DNA of 5,958 bases from a bacterium. Lineage in GTDB: Bacteria; Pseudomonadota; Gammaproteobacteria; Burkholderiales; Burkholderiaceae_C. Both the position numbers and the translations under genes were made by a program. The notes under the pieces were generated by a model. It did no database searches and was not told the DNA's origin. It was given only the letters and a program-made list of their open reading frames with translations. Shown in pieces: positions 1-5,136 of the stretch. Position 1 is the stretch's first letter, and each line of letters begins with the position of its first letter. The stretch is taken from contig JAVBYK010000413.1 of the NCBI GenBank assembly GCA_030824095.1, forward strand, positions 1-5,958, read 5' to 3'.

Positions 1-63
1 GGCCGCCCGGTCCTGGTCAGCAAAACCCTGGTGGAGCGCAAGGAAGAGCCCAAAGACAACTAG
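1..63 (+). CDS. C-terminal tail of an upstream gene (5' truncated)
   Basis: Reading frame 1 is open from the first base and ends at TAG (61-63). It encodes 20 residues, GRPVLVSKTLVERKEEPKDN, and the rest of the gene lies outside the window. The tail is basic and acidic, hydrophilic, and has no recognisable motif, so the product cannot be identified from sequence. From memory of Comamonadaceae gene order, an S41-family C-terminal processing peptidase often precedes a moeB/hesA-like gene, so that is the best guess, but it is only an inference. The stop is 19 bp before the moeB-like start on the same strand, which suggests cotranscription. Confidence 0.6.
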   Translation, partial: GRPVLVSKTLVERKEEPKDN

Positions 64-70
64 ACCCGAC

Positions 71-82
71 GGCAAAACTGCC
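71..82 (+). promoter_or_regulatory. Small stem-loop abutting the moeB-like start codon
   Basis: GGCA (71-74) can pair with TGCC (79-82) around the loop AAAC (75-78), and the ATG begins at the next base. There is no convincing Shine-Dalgarno sequence in the 19-bp gap. A 4-bp stem is weak and may be chance. If it forms, it would sit over the ribosome entry site and make translation depend on ribosomes arriving from the upstream gene. Confidence 0.2.
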
Positions 83-838
83 ATGGATGACTCGCAGCTG
101 CTGCGGTATTCGCGCCACATCCTGCTCAATGAGGTGGGTGTAGAGGGACAGGAGCGGATCCTTCAGGCCCGGGTGCTGGTGATTGGTGTTGGCGGACTGG
201 GTTCGCCCGCCGCGCTGTACCTGGCAACGGCCGGAGTGGGCCACCTGACTCTGGTGGACCACGACACCGTGGACCTGACCAACCTGCAGCGCCAGATTGC
301 CCACACCGAGGCCCGTGTGGGTCAACCTAAAGTGGAGTCGGCACGCCAGGCCCTGCTGGCCATCAACCCGGAACTCCAGATCACGACCTTGGCCGAGCGT
401 GCCGATGCGCAGCGGCTCGACACCCTAGTCGCCGATGCCGATGTGATGCTGGACTGCAGCGACAACTTTGCGACCCGCCAGGCCCTGAACGCGGCTTGCG
501 TGCGCCACGGCAGACCCCTGGTGTCGGGCGCAGCCATCCGTTTTGACGGACAACTCGCGGTCTACGACCCCAGGCAGGACAACTCTCCGTGCTACGCCTG
601 TGTATTCCCGCCAGACACCGCTTTTGAAGAAACGCGCTGCGCCACCATGGGGGTGTTTGCGCCTTTGGTCGGCATCATCGGCAGCATGCAGGCCGCCGAA
701 GCCCTGAAACTGATCAGTGGCGCGGGCGCACCGGCGGTGGGACGGCTGCTGATGCTGGACGGGCGCGACATGACCTGGTCCGACATCCGTCTTCCGCGCA
801 ACCCGCAGTGCCCGGTCTGCGGCACAACGCACCCATGA
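83..838 (+). CDS. moeB: MoeB/ThiF/HesA-family E1-like adenylyltransferase
   Basis: This 251-residue protein belongs to the family that adenylates the C-terminal glycine of a small ubiquitin-like sulfur carrier (MoaD in molybdopterin synthesis, ThiS in thiamin synthesis), using ATP in the cytoplasm. Visible features are the nucleotide-binding glycine loop GVGGLGSP (35-42), the VDHDTVDLTNLQRQ segment (58-71) with N67 and R70, K83, and the DCSDN motif with D127, matching the conserved Mg/ATP aspartate. Two zinc-binding pairs are present: CYAC (C170, C173) and CPVC (C243, C246). C186, in RCATMGVFAPLVG, matches the conserved cysteine of MoeB/ThiF proteins. Length matches E. coli MoeB (about 249) and there is no fused rhodanese domain. 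ATG at 83 is the only sensible start and gives the usual LLRYSRHILL opening. Its stop overlaps the next gene. No moaD or thiS is present, so MoeB versus ThiF/HesA cannot be settled. Confidence 0.9.
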   Translation: MDDSQLLRYSRHILLNEVGVEGQERILQARVLVIGVGGLGSPAALYLATAGVGHLTLVDHDTVDLTNLQRQIAHTEARVGQPKVESARQALLAINPELQITTLAERADAQRLDTLVADADVMLDCSDNFATRQALNAACVRHGRPLVSGAAIRFDGQLAVYDPRQDNSPCYACVFPPDTAFEETRCATMGVFAPLVGIIGSMQAAEALKLISGAGAPAVGRLLMLDGRDMTWSDIRLPRNPQCPVCGTTHP

Positions 839-2538
839 GCGAAGCGCAGTGCCGCCCCACGCTGGCCCGCTGGCTCCCGTTTCTGGCGTGGCCACGACCC
901 GATGCGAAGCTGATGCGCGGGGAGATATTGGCCGGGTTGACGGTGTCGCTGATCATCGTGCCCCAATCGGTGGCCTACGCCGCGCTGGCGGGCATGCCCC
1001 TGGTCACCGGCATTTATGCCGCCTTCCTTCCTGCACTGGTGGCGGTTTTATGGAGTGCTTCGCCCCGACTCTCGGTAGGCCCCACCGCGCTGACCAGCCT
1101 GCTGGTAATGGCGTCCCTGTCGGGCCTTGCCGAACCCGGCAGCCCCCAGTGGGTGAGCCTGGCCGTGTGGCTGGCGCTGCTGAGCGGTTTGATGCAGCTG
1201 GCATTGGGAGGCTGGCGATTCGCCTGGATACTGAACCTGGTGAGTGCTCCGGTGCTGTCGGGATTCACGCAGGCCGCCACCGTCCTGATCATCCTCTCGC
1301 AGTTGCCATCACTCATCGGCCTGGAGGGCAGCTGGGCCAGTCTGCTGGATACGCCCCGTCTGGATGCCGCAACGGCAGCCTTCGGCCTGGGAAGCCTGGC
1401 CCTGCTGGTGGCTGGTCGGAAGTTGGCCCCACGTTTTCCAGTCGTGATGCTCGTCGTGGTTGGTGCCGGCGCCATCAGTTATCTCGGCGGGTATGCGGCG
1501 CACGGTGGCGCCATCGTGGGGCTCCTGCCCTCCGGCCTGCCCGGGTTCTACTGGCCCGGCATACCGGCCTGGGGCGCCCTGGGTGGGCTGCTGGTGCCGG
1601 CCATGGTCATCACCCTGGTAAGTTTTCTGGAAACCGCGTCCAGCGCCAAGGTGGAGAACCAGAGTGTGCGCAAACCCTGGAATGACAACCAGGACCTGAT
1701 CGCCCAGGGGCTGGCCAAACTGGCCTCCGGCCTCACTGGCGGATTTCCCACCAGTTCATCCTTCTCCCGCTCGGCCATCAACCTGTATGCCGGCGCCCAA
1801 ACCGGCTGGGCCACCCTGGTGACGGTGCTGATGGTCCTGGTCGTCCTGCTGTGGCTCACACCGGCGCTGTATTACGTGCCATCACCCGTTCTGGCGGCGG
1901 TGGTGGTGGCCGCCGTCAGCAGCCTGTTCCAGCCGGGCCGCTTTGTCAGCCTGTGGCGGGTACTGCGCGTGGAGGCCTTCACCATGGGGGTGACATTTGT
2001 CGTGACCCTGGTCACGGCGCCGCGCATTTACTGGGGGGTTCTGGCGGGTGTCATGGTGAGCCTGATTGCATTCCTGCACCAGCGTCTGCATCCCCGCATC
2101 ATCGAAGTCGGGCTGCATCCGGACGGAAGCCTGCGGGACCGCCATCTGTGGAAACTCCCACCGCTGGCTAACGACATGTATGCGCTACGCATGGATGCCG
2201 AACTGGATTTTGCAGCCGCCAGCAGTTTTGAGCGGAACGTTTCAGAGTACCTGCTGGCCCATCCGCAAACGCGCCACGTGTGCCTGTTCGCGCAGCCCAT
2301 CAACCGGATTGATGCCACCGGCGTGGAGGTGTTTTCCGCACTACGGACGTCCCTGGCGGCGCAGGGCGTTACCCTGCACATCAGCGGAATGAAGCTCCCG
2401 GTCGAACAGGTGCTGGCCCGTGCCGGGCAATTGCATGCTAGCTCCCTCCTGAAACTCTACCGCACCGATGCCGATGCGATTGCCAGCCTGGCGTCCACCA
2501 CAACTGTGCAAGAACAGACACCCGGCTCCCAGATCTAG
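835..2538 (+). CDS. SulP-family inorganic anion transporter with STAS domain
   Basis: This 567-residue inner-membrane protein belongs to the SulP/SLC26 family, which moves sulfate, bicarbonate or related anions. The N-terminal SulP signature is clear: PQSVAYAALAGMPLVTGIYA (43-62), followed by SPRLSVGPTALTSLLV (76-91). The later core has SFLETASSAK (263-272, with E266), NDNQDLIAQG (283-292) and SRSAINLYAGAQTGW (311-325). Hydrophobic segments fill about residues 30-415, compatible with the usual 14-segment core. A cytoplasmic STAS domain follows at about 448-545, with RIDATGVEVF (491-500) at the conserved phosphoacceptor-like loop. I chose ATG 835, which overlaps the preceding stop as ATGA. A GTG at 808 would add nine residues inside the upstream gene. 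No strong ribosome site precedes 835, so translation is probably coupled. The substrate cannot be read from sequence, and no carbonic anhydrase domain is fused. Confidence 0.92.
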   Translation: MSEAQCRPTLARWLPFLAWPRPDAKLMRGEILAGLTVSLIIVPQSVAYAALAGMPLVTGIYAAFLPALVAVLWSASPRLSVGPTALTSLLVMASLSGLAEPGSPQWVSLAVWLALLSGLMQLALGGWRFAWILNLVSAPVLSGFTQAATVLIILSQLPSLIGLEGSWASLLDTPRLDAATAAFGLGSLALLVAGRKLAPRFPVVMLVVVGAGAISYLGGYAAHGGAIVGLLPSGLPGFYWPGIPAWGALGGLLVPAMVITLVSFLETASSAKVENQSVRKPWNDNQDLIAQGLAKLASGLTGGFPTSSSFSRSAINLYAGAQTGWATLVTVLMVLVVLLWLTPALYYVPSPVLAAVVVAAVSSLFQPGRFVSLWRVLRVEAFTMGVTFVVTLVTAPRIYWGVLAGVMVSLIAFLHQRLHPRIIEVGLHPDGSLRDRHLWKLPPLANDMYALRMDAELDFAAASSFERNVSEYLLAHPQTRHVCLFAQPINRIDATGVEVFSALRTSLAAQGVTLHISGMKLPVEQVLARAGQLHASSLLKLYRTDADAIASLASTTTVQEQTPGSQI

Positions 2539-2577
2539 GCGAAGAAAGTAGCCGGTATTTCCAAGCCAAATGTCGGC

Positions 2578-2625
2578 GTGACTGGCGGCGTTCGGTGCCA
2601 CTATGCTCCCAGTTCCTGTTATGCT
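2578..2625 (+). promoter_or_regulatory. Possible sigma-70 promoter(s) before the diguanylate cyclase
   Basis: The 99-bp gap after the transporter holds two TATGCT boxes. The first (2602-2607) has GTGACT (2578-2583) 18 bp upstream as a modest -35. The second (2620-2625) is preceded by TG at 2617-2618, giving an extended -10 (TGTTATGCT) without a good -35. Transcription from the second would begin near 2632 and leave a very short leader before the TTG (2638) or GTG (2650) start. These are matches by eye in a moderately less GC-rich stretch; read-through from the upstream genes is also possible. Confidence 0.33.
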
Positions 2626-2637
2626 TGAACGCAAACT

Positions 2638-3444
2638 TTGACACCTTCCGTGGCGACCCAAACTACCAGTTCTTCCATTGCCTTGCAGCAGCTGCAATTG
2701 GACAATGCGCGTGCCTTGCTGGACCACAGCATGCTGGTGGCCCTGCCATCTCCGCAGGAGTCGCCCGCCGGCTACCTGCAGGGCGTCATTGACGGCCTGT
2801 GCGAGTTGTCGCTCAAGGACCCATTGACCGGATTGGGCAACCGTCGCCATTTCTGTGCAGTGCAGGAACGCACCATCGATGGGGTTGCGCGTTCGGGCGA
2901 CCCCGCTCTGCTGCTCATGCTTGATGTGGACCATTTCAAGCGGGTCAATGACACCTATGGACACCAGGTAGGTGACCAAGTGTTGCAGGCCATAGCCAGG
3001 GCCATTGCCAAGTGTGTGCGTCCCATGGACACCGTGGCCCGCTATGGCGGCGAAGAGTTTGCCGTTGTCTTGCCCAACTGCCACACCTCCTTTGGGGCCA
3101 CGGTCGCCGAACGTATCCGGGCCGCAGTGGAATCCCTGGTCATTCCCATTTCTCCCAGTCTGACGATCAAAGTTACCGCCAGCGTGGGCGGTGCCTACGC
3201 ACCCGAGTGGGTTCGATCAACCGCCTCCTTGTGGACGGAGCGCGCCGACCTGCAGTTGTACCGGGCCAAGACCGAGGGCCGCAACCGGGTGTGTCTGGAC
3301 CATCCACAGGAAATTTATGTGAGCGCCGAGGAAAAGAATCTCCTGTTTGGGCATCTTGCGCTGGGTGAACCCGCGTGGATTGAAAGTGTTACCGGCGAAG
3401 TGCCCGGCGCGTCGGCCCTGGGTGCCGCACAGAGGGTCAATTGA
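2638..3444 (+). CDS. GGDEF-domain diguanylate cyclase, small and soluble
   Basis: The product is predicted to make cyclic di-GMP from two GTP molecules in the cytoplasm. From TTG 2638 it is 268 residues. The GGDEF domain begins at DPLTGLGNRR (61-70), continues through the metal-binding segment LDVDHFKRVNDTYGHQVGD (95-113), and has the active site RYGGEEF (135-141). An RxxD product-inhibition site, RPMD (128-131), sits at the standard spacing before it. LYRAKTEGRNRV (207-218) closes the domain. The first 55 or so residues are short and likely helical, with no membrane segment or recognisable sensor. About 48 residues follow the domain and match nothing I know. The start is uncertain: an in-frame stop lies at 2626-2628, TTG 2638 and GTG 2650 are possible, and the first in-frame ATG is at 2731. 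None has a clear ribosome site. The stop overlaps the next gene by one base, indicating an operon. Confidence 0.9.
   Translation: MTPSVATQTTSSSIALQQLQLDNARALLDHSMLVALPSPQESPAGYLQGVIDGLCELSLKDPLTGLGNRRHFCAVQERTIDGVARSGDPALLLMLDVDHFKRVNDTYGHQVGDQVLQAIARAIAKCVRPMDTVARYGGEEFAVVLPNCHTSFGATVAERIRAAVESLVIPISPSLTIKVTASVGGAYAPEWVRSTASLWTERADLQLYRAKTEGRNRVCLDHPQEIYVSAEEKNLLFGHLALGEPAWIESVTGEVPGASALGAAQRVN
3431..3436 (+). promoter_or_regulatory. Ribosome binding site for the MinD-like gene
   Basis: AGAGGG lies inside the 3' end of the diguanylate cyclase gene, seven bases before ATG 3444. It supports ATG 3444 over the in-frame TTG at 3441 and suggests that the ATPase can be initiated independently as well as by coupling from the overlapping stop. 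Confidence 0.6.
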
Positions 3445-4280
3445 TGTCTGACGTAGTGAATCCCCCCGCAACAACCGAAGCGGTCGCCTCGGTTCCGCTC
3501 AAGCCCCTGGGCAAAGTGGTGGCCGTGACCAGCGGCAAGGGTGGCGTTGGCAAGACCTTTGTATCCGCCAATCTGGCGGCCGCGCTGGCCAAACTGGGGC
3601 TGCGGGTTCTGGTGCTGGACGCCGATCTGGGCCTGGCAAACCTCGACGTGGTGCTCAATCTGTACCCCAAGATCACCCTGCACGATGTGTTCACTGGCAA
3701 GGCCAAGCTCGAAGAGGCCATCATCCGGGCTCCGGGCGGGTTTTCCGTCCTGCTGGCTGGCTCTGGCATGGTGGAATATTCCCGACTGACGCCTGAGGTG
3801 CGTGACGATTTCCTGCGCATCATGAACGGGCTGACGCCGCATTACGACGTGGTGCTGCTGGACACTGGCGCCGGCATATCCGATGTCGTGCTGTTTGCCG
3901 TGTCACTGGCGTCCGAGGTGCTGGTCGTGGCCACGCCCGAGCCCACTTCGTTGACCGATGCCTACGCCACCATTAAGGTGCTGGTGGGCCAGCAAAAGCG
4001 CCAGACCATCCGCATGGTGATCAACCAGACCGCGCGACTGGGCGATGGCCGGGCCATCACGGTGCAGCTGCAACAGGTTCTGGACCGTTTTGTTGCCACC
4101 GACCCCGCGCGCCCAGTCAAGCTGGTGCACATGGGCGATATTCCGGCCGATCTTTCGGTGCGTCAGGCGGTCATGCGCCGTCAGTTGTTGATGCAGACAA
4201 CGCCCAGTTGCCCGGCCGCCATGGCCATTTCACAACTGGCGCTCAAGCTCGAAAGCAGCGTGATTTCACCCAACCGCTGA
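3444..4280 (+). CDS. MinD/ParA-family ATPase, FlhG/YlxH-like
   Basis: This 278-residue protein is a deviant-Walker P-loop ATPase of the class that dimerises on ATP and positions cellular structures. The Walker A motif is SGKGGVGKT (30-38), with signature lysine K32, P-loop lysine K37 and Mg ligand T38. Switch I is DADLGLANLD (59-68) and switch II is DTGAGIS (140-146). These two resemble FlhG/FleN/YlxH more than true MinD. PEPTSLTDAYATIK (165-178) and a MVINQ strand (191-195) also fit the family. The last 20 or so residues (AMAISQLALKLESSV) could form an amphipathic helix, as in membrane-associated relatives. The first 22 residues are Pro/Ala/Val-rich and lack the DQA-type FlhF-activating motif of canonical FlhG. 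The start overlaps the cyclase stop as TGATG. No flhF, flagellar or min genes are visible, so the positioned cargo is unknown; pili, flagella or polysaccharide export (compare BcsQ) are options. Confidence 0.87.
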   Translation: MSDVVNPPATTEAVASVPLKPLGKVVAVTSGKGGVGKTFVSANLAAALAKLGLRVLVLDADLGLANLDVVLNLYPKITLHDVFTGKAKLEEAIIRAPGGFSVLLAGSGMVEYSRLTPEVRDDFLRIMNGLTPHYDVVLLDTGAGISDVVLFAVSLASEVLVVATPEPTSLTDAYATIKVLVGQQKRQTIRMVINQTARLGDGRAITVQLQQVLDRFVATDPARPVKLVHMGDIPADLSVRQAVMRRQLLMQTTPSCPAAMAISQLALKLESSVISPNR

Positions 4281-4298
4281 GAGCGCACGCTCAAGCGG
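4274..4298. terminator. Stem-loop between convergent genes, possible bidirectional terminator
   Basis: CCGCT (4274-4278) pairs with AGCGG (4294-4298), and GAGC (4281-4284) pairs with GCTC (4289-4292) around the loop GCAC. Unpaired GA faces A between the two stems, giving nine base pairs. The stop codon of the plus-strand ATPase (4278-4280) and the minus-strand stop (4291-4293) both fall within the structure. Neither side has a run of T, so it is not a textbook intrinsic terminator. It may instead act with Rho or protect RNA 3' ends. The position between genes 10 bp apart makes a transcription-ending role likely. Confidence 0.45.
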
Positions 4299-5130
4299 AC
4301 AGAATCCAGCCCTCCAGAGGGTCCAGATCGGGCGGAAGCCCATACCACGCATCTCCCTGGGCGTGCCGCTGTTGCCCCCAGGCCGCCTGCATCAGACACA
4401 GCACGGCGTCCAGCGAATCCCCCGAGGCATCATCCACCAGGGCATCCCGCTGGGAATGGGTCAGCTTCAGGCGCAGACCCAGCCGCGTTTTCCCGGTTTC
4501 CAAGCCGGTCACTAGGTCCTTGCGTGCAATCAGGCGCTCGGGTGTTTGCTTGGCCCGGTCATCACTCTTGTAGCTGCGCCGCCCCAGCAACTCGCGCGCC
4601 AGCAGACCTGGATACGCCTCCAGCGCGACCTTTTGCACACTGCCAGCATCTGTGGCGCCGTGCGGGTGAAGTCCGGGCAATGCAACCCCGGCATCCAACA
4701 GCCGGGGAACACCCGCATGGAGCATGAAGGCCACCGGTGGATTCACCCATTTCATCGATGGGCTCGACCCGGCCGGAATGTCACAGGCGCGGTGCGCAAA
4801 CTTGCCGCCCACTGGGCGGGCATGGCAAAACGCCGCCAAGGTGGCGCGAATATCGTCCCGACCCAGACCCGCATAGTGCCGTATGCACGCCTCCCAGGTC
4901 TGCGGCCAGCCCAGCTCCTGCACCAGTGCCCGGGGCAGGCCAAACGGCAAGTCGAAACCGCCCACCCAGGCCTGCGGCAGCGCCAGCCACTGCTCAAAAG
5001 TAGACAGAGAAGACAACGCTTCCAGCCGCTCCAGCACGACCACACTGCCGCGCAGATGGCCCCATGCCACCACGATGGGCTTGCGCAGCGTGGGGCTGCT
5101 GGAGAAATCACAACCGAGGAGTTGCACCAT
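4291..5130 (-). CDS. DUF429-family protein, predicted RNase H-fold nuclease
   Basis: This 279-residue soluble protein resembles the DUF429 family, which is predicted to have an RNase H-like fold; no reaction is firmly known to me. Visible features are an N-terminal strand with an acidic residue, LLGCDFSSSPT (4-14, D8), then WVGGFDLPFGLPRALV (55-70, D60). VALEAYPGLLARELLG (168-183, E171) follows, and the late helix is GDSLDAVLCLMQAAWG (237-252, D238/D241). The spacing D8-D60-E171-D241 is compatible with a metal-binding acidic set, but that assignment is inferred. The C-terminus YGLPPDLDPLEGWIL (263-277) is typical of a folded end, so the gene looks intact. ATG at 5130 is the natural start just before the first strand, though no strong ribosome site precedes it. 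The gene follows the transporter gene by six bases on the minus strand and is probably cotranscribed and translationally coupled. Confidence 0.78.
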   Translation of the reverse strand: MVQLLGCDFSSSPTLRKPIVVAWGHLRGSVVVLERLEALSSLSTFEQWLALPQAWVGGFDLPFGLPRALVQELGWPQTWEACIRHYAGLGRDDIRATLAAFCHARPVGGKFAHRACDIPAGSSPSMKWVNPPVAFMLHAGVPRLLDAGVALPGLHPHGATDAGSVQKVALEAYPGLLARELLGRRSYKSDDRAKQTPERLIARKDLVTGLETGKTRLGLRLKLTHSQRDALVDDASGDSLDAVLCLMQAAWGQQRHAQGDAWYGLPPDLDPLEGWILSA

Positions 5131-5136
5131 CGCCGG

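Noticed and set aside
808..834. GTG 808 as the SulP start
   Set aside because: It would extend into the zinc-binding end of the upstream gene by nine residues with no family support; ATG 835 gives the common ATGA overlap.
849..1685. A 278-codon plus-strand open frame inside the SulP gene
   Set aside because: It is an alternate-frame shadow rich in Gly, Arg, Pro and Ala; the overlapping frame has clear SulP signatures.
2539..2605. A terminator after the SulP gene
   Set aside because: The only foldable stretch (GGCG with TGCC around TTCGG, 2587-2599) has a 4-bp stem including a G-T pair and no T-tract.
2621..2641. A six-codon micro-ORF (MLERKL) before the cyclase gene
   Set aside because: It overlaps a likely -10 element, has no ribosome site, and is too short to support from sequence.
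2638..2666. TTGACA at 2638-2643 as a -35 box
   Set aside because: The hexamer is perfect, but the bases 16-18 bp downstream (around AACTAC, 2661-2666) are a poor -10, and a promoter there would remove the likely start codons.
2341..3084. A 247-codon minus-strand open frame
   Set aside because: It lies antisense to the end of the SulP gene and most of the GGDEF domain, with no recognisable motif.
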